A stretch of 64,000 nt of DNA from Actinocorallia populi (GCF_002995495.1 NZ_PVZV01000013.1:1-64000), one strand, 5' to 3'; shown: positions 53,793-63,098, counted from the first letter of the stretch. Made by a program: numbers and translations. Notes: generated by a model not told the origin, from the sequence alone.

Positions 53793-54644
53793 ATGCGGTG
53801 GGGCGGGCGGGTCGGGGCGGGACTGGCGGCGGTGGTGCTGGGAGGGATCCTGTCGGGATCGGCGCGGGCCGACCACGCGGCGCATGGCTCGCGTTCGGCC
53901 GCGGGCAGCGCGCCGTCAGGCGTGGGTCTCTCAGCGGATCGTGCGGCGCGTGACGGCTCGCGTTCGGCCGCGGGCAGCGCGCGGTCGGGCGTGCGTCTCT
54001 CGGTGGAGGCGCGGCCGCGGGGCGCGGTGCGGCCGGGAGGGCTCGTGGACTACCGGATCGAGGTGCGCAATCCGGGGGAGTCGCGGTTGCCGCGGGCGCG
54101 GATGACCGTGCGCAAGCCGGAGGGCGTGTCGGTCATCGGGCTGGGGCGGGGCTGCCGGGAGGACGCGGGACGGGTGGTGTGCGAGCTGGGCGCGCTGCCG
54201 CCGCACGCCCGCCGTGACGTCCCCATCTGGGGGATCGTGGACGCCGACGCGCGGGGGCGGCAGCTGCTGGTCGCGCGGGCGGGCGGGGCCAGTGCGAGGT
54301 CGGTGGTGCGGGTGCGGCCCGGCACCGACCTGGCGGTGCGGGTGCGGCCTCCCCGGGAGGTGGTGGCCGGGCGGGACTTCGTCCTGCGGGCGCAGGTCGT
54401 CAACCGGGGGCCGCGGACGGCGCGGGGCGTGTGGCTGGCGGCGGGGAGCGAGGCACGCCGGGGTGAGCGGCGGATCGGGACGCTCATGCCGGGGGAGTCG
54501 GCGTGGCGGAGCTTCACGCTGCGGGTGCCGGCGGACGCGAGGCGCAGCGCCGAGGTCTACGCGACGGCCGGAGCGGACCGCACGGGTGACGTCCTTCCCG
54601 CGAACAACTCGGCGATTACTACGATTCGGATCATTCGCCGGTGA
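53793..54644 (+). CDS. secreted DUF11-type repeat protein
   Basis: This 283-residue protein has a signal peptide (VGAGLAAVVLGGILSGSARA), a serine/arginine-rich spacer with a 23-residue duplication, and two beta-sandwich modules: LVDYRIEVRNPGESRLPRAR, with LGALPPHARRDVPIWG, and a second in FVLRAQVVNRGPRTARGVW, with RIGTLMPGESAW. The endings match the DUF11/CARDB fold of surface proteins. No sorting signal is seen, so it is exported or loosely bound. ATG 53793 has GGAGGG upstream. It lies next to a GH25 gene that has a DUF11-like module of its own. Confidence 0.78.
   Translation: MRWGGRVGAGLAAVVLGGILSGSARADHAAHGSRSAAGSAPSGVGLSADRAARDGSRSAAGSARSGVRLSVEARPRGAVRPGGLVDYRIEVRNPGESRLPRARMTVRKPEGVSVIGLGRGCREDAGRVVCELGALPPHARRDVPIWGIVDADARGRQLLVARAGGASARSVVRVRPGTDLAVRVRPPREVVAGRDFVLRAQVVNRGPRTARGVWLAAGSEARRGERRIGTLMPGESAWRSFTLRVPADARRSAEVYATAGADRTGDVLPANNSAITTIRIIRR
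53886..54005 (+). repeat. 69-base tandem duplication in the DUF11 protein gene
   Basis: GGCTCGCGTTCGGCCGCGGG starts at 53886 and again at 53955, with nearly the same 51 bases following. It encodes SRSAAGSAxSGVxLS twice. The high identity suggests a recent duplication in a spacer that tolerates length changes. Confidence 0.85.
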
Positions 54645-54722
54645 TTCCGGCCAAGGCGGCTTACGGGAAGTGATCTTGCGTTACTGTTTTGCACCTTCCT
54701 AAGGCTGACTGAGGAGTTTGGT

Positions 54723-55919
54723 GTGTTGCGTACCGCCGGAAGGGTTTTGCTCGTCACCGGACTGGTACTGGGGGCGGTAGTTCCGGGGTCGGCCGCGCAC
54801 GCGGCGCCGGTCGCGCCCAAGGGGACGGTGCCCGGCCTGGACGTCAGCGAATGGCAGGGGCCGAACGTCGACTGGAAGGAGATCGCCGACGACGGCGCCA
54901 GGTTCGCCATCATCCGCGCGACGCGCGGCGTCAGCCCCGTCGACGGCGACCCGAACGCCTACGTCGACAAGTACTTCGCGGTCAACCAGGCGGGCGCGCG
55001 CGCCAACGGCATCCTGCAGGGCGCCTACCACTTCGCCTCGCCGCACCGCTCCGGCGGCGCCCCCCAGGCGGACTTCTTCGTCGACAACGGCGGCGGCTGG
55101 ACCCGGGACGGCAAGAGCCTGCCGGGCGCGCTCGACATGGAGCGCGACCCGTACGCCGACCTGCCCAAGGTCAAGGGCGTGCGCCAGGACTGCTACAACC
55201 TGAAGCCCGACCAGATGATCAACTGGATCCGGGACTTCAGCCGCCAGTACTTCGTCCGCACCGGCCGCTACCCGATGATCTACACCAACCAGTCGTGGTG
55301 GAAGAACTGCACGTCCTCGGAGGCGGAGCCGAACGGCACCGCGGCCTTCAACCTCACCAACCCGCTGTGGGTGGCGAACTACAAGGAGAAGGTGACGGTG
55401 CCCGCCATGCCCGGCGGGTTCGAGAAGTACACCTTCTGGCAGTTCTGGAACGGCAACGACAAGCCGCTGTTCCCCGGTGACCAGAACCTCTTCCCCGGCA
55501 CCTACAAGCAGCTCCTCGCCTTCGCCAGGAAGGCGGACAAGCCCGTCGCGTACGTCGGGGTGAAGGGCAAGGCGAACAAGAAGTTCCGCCGCGGCAAGAG
55601 CGCCACCTACACGATCCAGGTCGGCAACGGCGGTCCCGACGACAGCGGCAAGGTGACGGTGAACGTCCGCCTGCCCAAGGGCGTGAAGCACCAGAAGGCC
55701 GGGACGAAGGCGTGCAAGCGCACGTCCTACGGGCTCAAGTGCACGTGGTCGAACCTCAAGGACGACCAGCTGGTCAAGTTCACCTACCGCGTCAAGGTCA
55801 CCAACGGCCTCAAGGCCGGGGCCAAGCCCGTGCTGCGGCTGTCGATCAGCGCACCGGGCGCGCTCGACCCCTACAAGAAGAACAACACCGCGAAGGTGAA
55901 GGCCACCGTCACCAGGTAG
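54723..55919 (+). CDS. secreted GH25 lysozyme with C-terminal DUF11-like domain
   Basis: This 398-residue exported protein has a signal peptide (VLLVTGLVLGAVVPGSAAHA), then a GH25 muramidase domain: VPGLDVSEWQGPNVDWKEI with the catalytic aspartate, FAIIRATRGV, LPGALDMERDPYAD with the catalytic Asp-x-Glu pair, and YTFWQFWNG. Residues from about 285 are a DUF11-like beta-sandwich (GKSATYTIQVGNGGPDDSG, VTVNVRLPKGVKH). It cleaves muramic-acid bonds in peptidoglycan. GTG 54723 has GAGGAG six bases upstream. The end overlaps the convergent ligase gene by 11 bases. Confidence 0.92.
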   Translation: MLRTAGRVLLVTGLVLGAVVPGSAAHAAPVAPKGTVPGLDVSEWQGPNVDWKEIADDGARFAIIRATRGVSPVDGDPNAYVDKYFAVNQAGARANGILQGAYHFASPHRSGGAPQADFFVDNGGGWTRDGKSLPGALDMERDPYADLPKVKGVRQDCYNLKPDQMINWIRDFSRQYFVRTGRYPMIYTNQSWWKNCTSSEAEPNGTAAFNLTNPLWVANYKEKVTVPAMPGGFEKYTFWQFWNGNDKPLFPGDQNLFPGTYKQLLAFARKADKPVAYVGVKGKANKKFRRGKSATYTIQVGNGGPDDSGKVTVNVRLPKGVKHQKAGTKACKRTSYGLKCTWSNLKDDQLVKFTYRVKVTNGLKAGAKPVLRLSISAPGALDPYKKNNTAKVKATVTR

Positions 55920-56436
55920 CGCCCAGGAGCGGGAAGGCGCGGACGGGGCGCCACACCTCGTCCCGTCCGTGCTCGGAGAGCCAGAACTCCCGCACCTCGA
56001 AGAGCGCGTGGAAGTCGTAGTACTCGTCGAACATGCGGTCGAGCCGCTCCTCGTCGAGGTGGTGGCCGATCGTCACGTGCGGGTGGTAGGGGAACATGAG
56101 CTCCCGGTCCAGCGGGGGCCTGCGCAGCTTCTCCTGCAGCAGCCCGCATGGGCCGATGCCCTCGGCGAGGGTGACGAACACCACGGGGGTGACGGGGCGG
56201 AAGGTCCCGGTGCCGCGCAGCCGGACCCGGAACGGCGCGGTCGTCGCGCCGACCCGGGTCAGGTGGTTCTCGATGACCGGTATCTCCTCGTCGGTCATCG
56301 GGGTGGGCGGCACCAGGGTGATGTGCGGGGGGACCTTGGCCGCCAGCGGGTCCCCGTAGACCTCGCGTGCGCGCTGGAGGGCTCCCGCGTGGGGCTCGGG
56401 GATGGCGACCGAGACCCCGATGACCAGATCAGCCAC
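55909..56436 (-). CDS. 2'-5' RNA ligase family (2H phosphoesterase) protein
   Basis: This 175-residue protein has the two signature histidine motifs [11 protein letters not shown] and [11 protein letters not shown], spaced as in the 2H phosphoesterase family that includes bacterial RNA ligase ThpR and cyclic phosphodiesterases. The C-terminal [18 protein letters not shown] is a family feature. The substrate is unproven. GTG 56436 lies inside the end of trpS (eight-base overlap), so both are on one message. Confidence 0.88.
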   Translation of the reverse strand: MADLVIGVSVAIPEPHAGALQRAREVYGDPLAAKVPPHITLVPPTPMTDEEIPVIENHLTRVGATTAPFRVRLRGTGTFRPVTPVVFVTLAEGIGPCGLLQEKLRRPPLDRELMFPYHPHVTIGHHLDEERLDRMFDEYYDFHALFEVREFWLSEHGRDEVWRPVRAFPLLGATW

Positions 56437-57463
56437 CGCGGCTGAGCAGCCCGGCGCGCTCGCGGACGGCGGCCATGGTCGCCGCCGCGACCTCGGTCGC
56501 CCGGTCGGCGCCCCTGGCCAGGATCCGGTCGAGTTCGGCGGGGTCGTCCATCAGCTCCAGGGTGCGTTCCCTGATCGGGCCGAAGGTCTCCAGCGCGACC
56601 TCGGCCAGCTCCTTCTTCAGCTGCCCGTAGCCGGCGCCCGCGAAGTGCGCCTCCAGGTCGGGGACGGGGGTGCCGTTCAGCGCGGACAGGATGGTCAGGA
56701 GGTTGGAGACGCCCGGCTTGGTCTCCGGGTCGTACTTGATCTCGGTGCCGGTGTCGGTGACCGCGCGCATGATCTTCTTGCGCAGCGGCCCCGGCTCGTC
56801 CAGCACGTTGATGATGCCCTGCGGGGAGGAGGCGGACTTGGACATCTTCTTCTCCGGCTCCTGCAGGTCGGTGATCTTGGCGACCGACTTGAGGATGTGC
56901 GCGTTGGGCTCGACGAAGGTGGGCCCGAAGCGGTGGTTGAACCGGCCCGCCAGGGTGCGGGTGAGCTCCAGGTGCTGGCGCTGGTCCTCGCCGACCGGGA
57001 CCTGGAAGTCCTTCTCGCCGACCTGCGGGGTGTACAGCAGGATGTCGGCGGCCTGCAGGATCGGGTAGGTGAACAGGCCGACGCTGGCCGCGGCCGCGCC
57101 CTGCTTGGCGGACTTGTCCTTGAACTGCGTCATGCGGGACGCCTCGCCGTAGCCGGTCAGGCAGCTGAGCACCCACTGCAGCTCGGCGTGCTCGAAGACC
57201 TGGCTCTGCACGAAGAGCGTGCAGCGGTCGGGGTCGAGGCCGGCCGCCAGGAGCTGGGCGGCCGAGACCCGGGTGCGCCGGAGCAGCACCTCGGGGTCGT
57301 ACTCGGCGGTCATGGCGTGCAGGTTCGCCAGGAAGTAGAAGGCCTCGTGGGTGTCCTGCAGCGGGATCCACTGGCGGACGGCGCCCAGGTAGTTGCCCAG
57401 GTGGAAGGAGTCGGCCGTCGGCTGGATGCCGGACAGGACCCGGGGGCGATGCTGCTCAGTCAA
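56429..57463 (-). CDS. trpS: tryptophanyl-tRNA synthetase
   Basis: This 344-residue class I synthetase charges tRNA-Trp. The HIGH-equivalent is HLGNYLGAV, the KMSKS motif is [11 protein letters not shown], and the adenylate region contains [14 protein letters not shown] with the tryptophan pocket. Length is normal. TTG 57463 is used, with GGAGG upstream at nine-base spacing. It is co-transcribed with the 2H phosphoesterase gene and diverges from galK across 325 bases. Confidence 0.96.
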   Translation of the reverse strand: MTEQHRPRVLSGIQPTADSFHLGNYLGAVRQWIPLQDTHEAFYFLANLHAMTAEYDPEVLLRRTRVSAAQLLAAGLDPDRCTLFVQSQVFEHAELQWVLSCLTGYGEASRMTQFKDKSAKQGAAAASVGLFTYPILQAADILLYTPQVGEKDFQVPVGEDQRQHLELTRTLAGRFNHRFGPTFVEPNAHILKSVAKITDLQEPEKKMSKSASSPQGIINVLDEPGPLRKKIMRAVTDTGTEIKYDPETKPGVSNLLTILSALNGTPVPDLEAHFAGAGYGQLKKELAEVALETFGPIRERTLELMDDPAELDRILARGADRATEVAAATMAAVRERAGLLSRGG

Positions 57464-57788
57464 CTGTCTTCTTCCTCCGCCTTCGCCGGGGCCGCCATCG
57501 TTTCGATTCTCCCATGATCGCGACAGGTGCGCGGGACCACGGGCCCGACGGACGGCACATGCCCGAGCGCCGCCGACAGGAAACCCACGATCACGCCATA
57601 AGACGTTCGGCGCCCGGGGTGTCCTTCACATCGTATTCGTCACGGATATCACCATGGGGAGAGTTTTTCGGCGAGGCCGGGACCGGGTGCCCTGCCGCGA
57701 TGTGGCTAGGCTTCATGTCCTGGGGAGATCGCGGAGGGCGGGCGCACGGGCCGCCGCGACGGCCACGAGCACAGGGAGCGCGCACGCG
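57464..57788. other. 325-base divergent promoter region between trpS and galK
   Basis: There is no supported gene here. The right part carries the 10-mer GGCTAGGCTT at 57704-57713, including a TAGGCT -10-like box about 75 bases before the galK start; the same 10-mer lies ahead of sucC. A relatively AT-rich stretch (57620-57670) with GGATATCACC could serve the trpS side. A 92-residue reading frame across it (57514-57792) has unlikely composition. Confidence 0.55.
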
Positions 57789-58868
57789 ATGAACGGGGTC
57801 TGGCACGCGCCCGGCAGGGTCAACCTGATCGGGGAGCACACCGACTACAACGAGGGCCTCGTCCTGCCCTTCGCGCTGCCGCAGGGCATCACGGTGGAGG
57901 GCGAGCAGCGGGACGACGGACTGCTGGAGCTGCATTCGGGCGGCCTCCGGGAGGTCGTGGAGCTGGCGGGGCTGGCGCCCGGGAAGGTGCGCGGCTGGGC
58001 CGCCTACCCGGCGGGGGTCGCCGGGGCGCTGACCGAGGCCGGCTACCTCGTCGGGGGCGCGACCCTGCGCTTCACCTCCGACCTGCCCTCGGGCTCGGGC
58101 CTGTCGTCCTCGGCCGCGCTGGAGTGCGCGACGGCCCTGGCCCTGACCGACCTGTACGGGGTGAAGGCCGACCGCCGGGACCTGGTGCGGGTCGCCCAGC
58201 GCGCGGAGAACGCCTACGCCGGGGTGCCCTCGGGCATCCTCGACCAGTCGGCGTCCCTGCTGTGCGAGGCCGACCACGCCCTCCTGCTGGACTGCCGGAC
58301 CGGCATGTCCTCCCGCGTCCCGCTGAACCTGGGCGACCACCGCGTCCTGATCGTCGACACCGGGGTCCGGCACGCCCTGGAGGACGGCCGCTACGCCGAC
58401 CGCCGCGCGGAGTGCGAGGAGGCGGCGCGGCGGCTGGGCGTGCCGGCCCTGCGGGACGTCAAGGACCTGGCGGCGTCGCTGTCCCTGCTGACCGACCCGG
58501 TGCTGCGCAGGCGCGTCCAGCACGTGGTCACCGAGAACCACCGGGTGGAGGCCACGGTCGGCCTGCTCAGGGCGGGCGCCGCCGCCGACGTGGGCGCCAT
58601 GCTCACCGCCTCCCACCTGTCGCTGCGCGACCTCTACCAGGTCTCGTGGCCGCAGGCGGACGTGGCGGTGGAGGCCGCGGTCAAGGGCAGGGCGCGCGGC
58701 GGCCGGATGGTCGGCGGCGGTTTCGGCGGCTCGGTGATCGTGCTGGCCCACCGGGACGCGCTGCCCGCCGTCCGGGAGTCGATCGACGCCGCCTACGCCG
58801 CGCACGGCTGGAGCGCGCCGTCCTACCTGGAGGCCGTGCCGTCGCGGGGCGCCGCCCGCCTGTCCTGA
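57789..58868 (+). CDS. galK: galactokinase
   Basis: This 359-residue GHMP-family kinase phosphorylates galactose at C1. It has the galactokinase N-terminus GRVNLIGEHTDYNEGLVLPF, the GHMP ATP loop LPSGSGLSSSAALE, GVPSGILDQSASLL with the catalytic aspartate, and the C-terminal GGRMVGGGFGGSVIVL. galT and galE are absent, so Leloir genes must be elsewhere. ATG 57789 has GGGAG eight bases upstream. It is a lone gene facing the YihY gene tail to tail. Confidence 0.94.
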   Translation: MNGVWHAPGRVNLIGEHTDYNEGLVLPFALPQGITVEGEQRDDGLLELHSGGLREVVELAGLAPGKVRGWAAYPAGVAGALTEAGYLVGGATLRFTSDLPSGSGLSSSAALECATALALTDLYGVKADRRDLVRVAQRAENAYAGVPSGILDQSASLLCEADHALLLDCRTGMSSRVPLNLGDHRVLIVDTGVRHALEDGRYADRRAECEEAARRLGVPALRDVKDLAASLSLLTDPVLRRRVQHVVTENHRVEATVGLLRAGAAADVGAMLTASHLSLRDLYQVSWPQADVAVEAAVKGRARGGRMVGGGFGGSVIVLAHRDALPAVRESIDAAYAAHGWSAPSYLEAVPSRGAARLS

Positions 58869-58878
58869 GCCGGCCCGC

Positions 58879-59823
58879 TCAGGCGGCGTCGGGTTCGGGG
58901 TTGAGGGGCGTGTCGGTGCGTTCGACGGTGTCGAGCGTGGCGGTCCAGGCCACGACGAGGAAGGTCATCCGGGACAGCAGGTTCATCCAGATGAGCACGC
59001 CGACGAGGACCGCGAACGAGGCGTAGACGGGGTTGCCCGTGATGTACCCCGACAGGTAGGCGCCGGCGGTCTTGAGGACCTCGAAGCCGACCGCGGCGAC
59101 GAGGGCGCCCTTGCCGACGTGCCGGTGCGGGGCGTTGGTGCCCGACATGCGGGTGAACAGCACCAGGAACAGCAGGGTGTTGAACACCAGCGCCACCGCC
59201 ACGGAGGCGATCCGCAGGCTGAGCCAGGCCCAGAAGGAGTCGGCCAGCCCGAGCTGCTCGACGGTGAAGGTCGTCATCCGCACGGCGACGGTCGTGGCGG
59301 CGACCGAGCAGATCAGGATGGCGCCGAGCAGGGCGATGACGGCCAGGTCGCGCAGCTTCAGCAGGAAGAAGTTCCCCGCGCTGCGCGGGGCGCGCCCCCA
59401 CAGGATCCGGATGGACTCGCGCAGCTGGGCCGCCCAGCCCAGGCCCGCCCAGCTCAGGCCGATCAGGGCGATGATGCTCGCACCGACCCTGGCCTGGGCG
59501 ATCTGCGCGACGTCCAGCTGGGTGGCCAGTCCCGGCAGGTAGTCGTCGATGGACTGGATCAGGTACTCGCGGAAGGTCTCGCTGAAGTACACGACGTAGC
59601 CCAGGAGCGCGTACGCCAGGGCGAGGGACGGGAAGAAGGCGAGGAACGAGTAGAAGGTCAGGGCCGCGGCGAGCTGCTCGCCGTTCTCCCGGTCGTACCT
59701 CCGGACAGCCCGGACAAGATGCCCGAACCAGGGGCGTTCGGTGCGTAGGCTCCGTAGTCTGGTGGCGGTCTTCTGCCGGAGGACGCCGTAGCGCTGCACC
59801 ACCGGTGCGATCAGCCGGGTCAC
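58879..59823 (-). CDS. YihY/virulence-factor BrkB family membrane protein
   Basis: This integral membrane protein of about 314 residues has the family start AAALTFYSFLAFFPSLALAY, six hydrophobic helices, and the signature ASFAVLVGVLIWMNLLSRM near the end. The family is common in bacteria; the function is unsettled. GTG 59823 is proposed because TACAGT lies six bases before it, the layout of a leaderless message also seen at 35151. An ATG at 59910 would add 29 residues and share bases with the divergent gene's start. A C-terminal acidic tail (LDTVERTDTPLNPEPDAA) follows. Confidence 0.85.
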   Translation of the reverse strand: MTRLIAPVVQRYGVLRQKTATRLRSLRTERPWFGHLVRAVRRYDRENGEQLAAALTFYSFLAFFPSLALAYALLGYVVYFSETFREYLIQSIDDYLPGLATQLDVAQIAQARVGASIIALIGLSWAGLGWAAQLRESIRILWGRAPRSAGNFFLLKLRDLAVIALLGAILICSVAATTVAVRMTTFTVEQLGLADSFWAWLSLRIASVAVALVFNTLLFLVLFTRMSGTNAPHRHVGKGALVAAVGFEVLKTAGAYLSGYITGNPVYASFAVLVGVLIWMNLLSRMTFLVVAWTATLDTVERTDTPLNPEPDAA

Positions 59824-59908
59824 CAGGGGACTGTACCCACCGGACCGGCCCGTCCGGCGGCGTTCCGGGATCGGATCGGACACGGGCGGCGGGAAAGGGC
59901 GGTGGTGC

Positions 59909-61210
59909 ATGGCGTCGGCGCCCGCAGCGGTGGCCTCCGCGGCGCCCCCGGCGCCCGCGGCGCCCGTCCACGTCCGCGCCGGCACCGCGACGATGGCCGC
60001 GGGCCTGATCCTGCTGGGCCTGTCCGGAGCCGTCTACCTCGCCGTCTCCGCCCGCGCCGTCGGACCCGTCGCCTTCGCCTCGCTCTCCACGCTCTGGACG
60101 CTGGTCTACACGTTCGGGATCGGCGTGTTCATGCCGTTCGAACAGGAGCTGGGGCGGGCCTTCGCGGCACGCGCCGCCCGGGGGGCCGGCACGGGGCCGC
60201 TGGTCCGCAAGGTCGCCCTGGTCTCCGCGGTGCTGCTGGCCGTGCTCCTGGCGGCAGGGCTCGTGCTGTCGCCGCCGCTGGTCTCCGGGCTCTTCTCCGG
60301 CGGGTGGACGCCGCCGGGGGTGTTCGCCCTGTCCATGGCCGTGATGGCCGCCGGGTACGTGATGCGCGGGATCTACGCGGGCTCGTCGCGGTTCGGCTGG
60401 TACTCGGCGCAGCTGGGCGTGGAGGGCTTCGTGCGCATCGCGGTCTGCGGCGCGCTGCTCGGCCTGGGCGTCCACGCCGCCGCCCCCTACCTGTGGCTGC
60501 TGGCGCTGGCCCCGCTGGCGGCCCTGCCGCTGACCCTGCCGGGGCTGCGCGGAGCCCTGCGGCCGGGCCCGCCCGCCCCCTGGTCGGAGCTGTCGGCCAA
60601 CCTCGGCTGGCTGCTGCTGGCCGGGGTGGCGGCCCAGGCGGTGGCCAACGCGGCGCTCGTCGCCCTCCAGTTCCTCTCCGGACGGGACGGCACCGCCGGA
60701 CGGCTGCTCGCCGCCTTCGTCATCGCGCGGGTGCCGCTGTTCCTGTTCCAGGGAGTGCAGGCGGTGCTGCTGCCGGGCCTGGCGGGCGCGCTCGCCGCGG
60801 GCGACCGCCGGGCCTTCCGCGGCAAGCTGCGCGGGGTGCTGGCCGCGACCGGCGCGGTCGCGCTCGCCGGGGTGCTGGGCGCCGCGGTCGCCGGGCCCTG
60901 GCTGGTGCGGCTGGCCTTCGGCGACGGGTTCGCGCTGGACCGCGGCCACCTGGTGGTGCTGGCCGCCGCGACCGGCTGCTACATGCTGGCCCAGGTCTTC
61001 CAGGCCGGGCTGGTCGCCCTGGAGCGGCACCGCGACAACGCGCTCTGCTGGAGCGCAGCCTTCGGTGTCTTCCTGGCGGTCTGCCTGGTCCCGCTGCCCG
61101 CGCTGGTGCGGGTGGAGGCGGCGCTGGCGCTCTCGTGCGCGGCGGCGGCCGTCCTGCTGGCCGCGCGGCTGTACCGGCGATGGGCCGCGCACGCGCACGG
61201 AACACGCTAA
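59909..61210 (+). CDS. polysaccharide flippase-like membrane protein (MOP superfamily)
   Basis: This 433-residue protein has 12 or more hydrophobic helices in the pattern of lipid-linked oligosaccharide flippases, for example MAAGLILLGLSGAVYLAVSA, SLSTLWTLVYTFGIGVFMPF, LSANLGWLLLAGVAAQAVAN and LFQGVQAVLLPGLAGALAAG. Its long alanine/proline-rich N-terminus is unusual. The substrate is unknown, but wall or capsule precursors fit the neighbours. ATG 59909 is chosen with a weak GAAAGGG upstream. It overlaps a possible but less likely start of the divergent YihY gene. Confidence 0.8.
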   Translation: MASAPAAVASAAPPAPAAPVHVRAGTATMAAGLILLGLSGAVYLAVSARAVGPVAFASLSTLWTLVYTFGIGVFMPFEQELGRAFAARAARGAGTGPLVRKVALVSAVLLAVLLAAGLVLSPPLVSGLFSGGWTPPGVFALSMAVMAAGYVMRGIYAGSSRFGWYSAQLGVEGFVRIAVCGALLGLGVHAAAPYLWLLALAPLAALPLTLPGLRGALRPGPPAPWSELSANLGWLLLAGVAAQAVANAALVALQFLSGRDGTAGRLLAAFVIARVPLFLFQGVQAVLLPGLAGALAAGDRRAFRGKLRGVLAATGAVALAGVLGAAVAGPWLVRLAFGDGFALDRGHLVVLAAATGCYMLAQVFQAGLVALERHRDNALCWSAAFGVFLAVCLVPLPALVRVEAALALSCAAAAVLLAARLYRRWAAHAHGTR

Positions 61211-61245
61211 CGTCGTGACGTAGCGAATCCGTGGGAGTGCGCACC

Positions 61246-61731
61246 GTGACGACACCGCCGAAGAGGCCGAAGACGAAGAGGCAGGCGCTCGTACTGTTCG
61301 GAGCCGGCGCGGCGGTGGCGACGGTGGTGTGCGCGCTGGTCGCGTCCCTGCCGGACCCGCGCCGCGAGGCGGTGAACTCCGGCTCGTCCCGGTCCGCCGG
61401 AAGCGTCCCGCCGGGGACGCCCCCTCCGGCCGCGGACGTGTCCGTGACGCTCGACGGGCGGACGCTGCGCATCCACAACCGGGGGCCGCAGGGCACCGGC
61501 CCCGTCACCCTCGACCTGCACCGCCTGGAAGGGCGCCTGCGGGCCTCCTGCGTCCGGACGGGCTGCGCCTGGCCGGACCTGCCCTCCGGCGGGAGCGTGG
61601 AGATCAGGGTGCGGGGGGAGGGCAGGGGGAGCGCCGAGGTGCACACCACCGTCCCCGACCGCAGTCCGGACGACAACGAGGTGCCGCTGCTGCTGCCGTC
61701 GCGGGGGCCCGGGGTCCGCCCCGCCGGATAG
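61246..61731 (+). CDS. secreted or membrane-anchored small protein
   Basis: This 161-residue protein has a basic N-terminus (KRPKTKRQ), one membrane helix (ALVLFGAGAAVATVVCALVA) and an outer beta-rich part (VSVTLDGRTLRIHNRGPQGT, VTLDLHRLEGRLRASCVRTG) with two cysteines that may pair. The outer part resembles small beta-sandwich domains but no family is clear. GTG 61246 has GGGAG eight bases upstream. It follows the flippase-like gene by 35 bases and may be co-transcribed with it; the carboxypeptidase gene converges on it. Confidence 0.7.
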   Translation: MTTPPKRPKTKRQALVLFGAGAAVATVVCALVASLPDPRREAVNSGSSRSAGSVPPGTPPPAADVSVTLDGRTLRIHNRGPQGTGPVTLDLHRLEGRLRASCVRTGCAWPDLPSGGSVEIRVRGEGRGSAEVHTTVPDRSPDDNEVPLLLPSRGPGVRPAG

Positions 61732-61737
61732 GCGCGG

Positions 61738-62841
61738 TCAGTCCGAGGGGGCGGGACGGCGGCGGATCAGCAGCACCCCGACGCCCGCCAGGATGAAGCC
61801 GCCGCCGATCGCGCCGAGCAGCAGGTTGTCGGAGGACCCGGAGTCCTTCGTGCCGCCGCCCTTCCGGGCCTCGCGCCCGGCGGGGTCCGACGGGTCCGCC
61901 GACGGAGAGGGGGAGGGGTCGGCCAGCGAGGCGACCGGCTCGACCTTCCCGGCGTTGGCGAAGCCCCAGTCGAGGAGGACCTTGGCGTTGTCCCACAGGC
62001 TCTCGGCCTTCATCAGCGCGATGACGATCCGCCGCCCGTCGCGTTCGGCCGCGCCCACGAACGTCTGCCGCGCGGCGTTGGTGTAGCCGTTCTTGCCCGC
62101 GATGAAGCCCCGGTAATGCCGTGACTCGCCCGGGAGCATCCGTATGTGGGAGTAGATCGGCATCATGTAGCGCTTGGCGGGGGTCTTCTTCTTGGTCTTC
62201 TTGTCGACCTTCGCCGGGCGCAGCGCGGGGAAGGTCGAGTGCACCGTCGAGGCGTACTCGACGAACTCGGGGATCGCCAGCCCCGCCCGCAGGATCAGCG
62301 CCAGGTCGTAGGAGGTGGTGTACTGCGTCTTGACGCTCAGCCCCAGGTCGACGTCGAGACCGTTGGGGGAGCCCGCCAGGGTGTTCACCGCGCCGATCCG
62401 CCCGGCCTCGGCGTTCATCAGGTCCAGGGTCGGCCGCATCCCGCCCTGCGGCTGGGTCAGGGTCATCGCCGCGTCGTTCGCCGACGCCATGAGCAGCGCC
62501 CGGAACAGGTCGGCGGAGCTGTAGCTCAGCTTCGGCGTCATGCCGACCTTGGTGCCCTCGGGCTCCACGCTCTCCCTGGTCGGGGTGATCATGGTGTCCC
62601 CGCCGAGCCGCGGGATGAGGGTGACCGCGGTGAGCACCTTCTGGGTGCTGGCCGGCAGGAACCGCTTGTGCGGGTTGTGCGCCGCCAGCACCTCGCCGGT
62701 GTCGGCGTCCGCGATGATCCACGACCCCGCCTTGATCTTCTTCAACGGCGTGTCCGGCGCGGCGGCGGCGGGCACGGGGGCCAGCGCGACGGTCAGCATG
62801 GCGGCGGCAGCCGCGGCGGCGGCTCTGTGCGGTGCTCCCAT
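61738..62841 (-). CDS. D-alanyl-D-alanine carboxypeptidase (low-molecular-weight PBP)
   Basis: This 367-residue exported enzyme trims peptidoglycan stem peptides. The signal peptide is AAAAMLTVALAPVPAAAA. The active-site triad is S65TQK68, the SxN motif SAND, and KNG in place of the usual KTG in FIAGKNGYTNAA. The C-terminal GAIGGGFILAGVGVLLIRRR is a membrane anchor after a Ser/Asp-rich stalk. ATG 62841 is used. It is divergent from the small membrane protein gene, an order also found around SCO4847-4848 of Streptomyces as I remember it. Confidence 0.93.
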   Translation of the reverse strand: MGAPHRAAAAAAAAMLTVALAPVPAAAAPDTPLKKIKAGSWIIADADTGEVLAAHNPHKRFLPASTQKVLTAVTLIPRLGGDTMITPTRESVEPEGTKVGMTPKLSYSSADLFRALLMASANDAAMTLTQPQGGMRPTLDLMNAEAGRIGAVNTLAGSPNGLDVDLGLSVKTQYTTSYDLALILRAGLAIPEFVEYASTVHSTFPALRPAKVDKKTKKKTPAKRYMMPIYSHIRMLPGESRHYRGFIAGKNGYTNAARQTFVGAAERDGRRIVIALMKAESLWDNAKVLLDWGFANAGKVEPVASLADPSPSPSADPSDPAGREARKGGGTKDSGSSDNLLLGAIGGGFILAGVGVLLIRRRPAPSD

Positions 62842-62891
62842 GAAGACGAGAGCCTAACCGGCCGGGTCGTGCCGCCGCCTACCCTGCAAGG

Positions 62892-63098
62892 GTGACTTCT
62901 CGACGTTCGGCCGTGTTCCTGCTGGCACTGGCCGCCTTCATGGCCTTTGAATGGATCATGCTCGCCAAGAACCTGGGCAGCGGCCCCCGGCGGGCGACGG
63001 CGTTCTACGTCGTGCACTACGTCCTGGCCGCAGCGAACGTGGTCTTCGCCGCGATCCTCGCGAGGATCGGGTGGAAGGCGTGGAAGAGGTCATCGTGA
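62892..63098 (+). CDS. SCO4848-family small membrane protein
   Basis: This 68-residue protein has two hydrophobic segments (AVFLLALAAFMAFEWIML and VVHYVLAAANVVFAAILARI) joined by KNLGSGPRRATAFY. The pattern W-x2-x-x-K-N-L then F-x-VVH fits the small actinobacterial SCO4848 family, which lies next to a D,D-carboxypeptidase gene in Streptomyces. GTG 62892 is the likely start. Function unknown. Confidence 0.72.
   Translation: MTSRRSAVFLLALAAFMAFEWIMLAKNLGSGPRRATAFYVVHYVLAAANVVFAAILARIGWKAWKRSS

Noticed and set aside
57514-57792. 92-residue ORF in the trpS-galK intergenic region
   Set aside because: The composition is unlike real proteins, it overlaps the galK ribosome site and promoter, and it has no homologous look.
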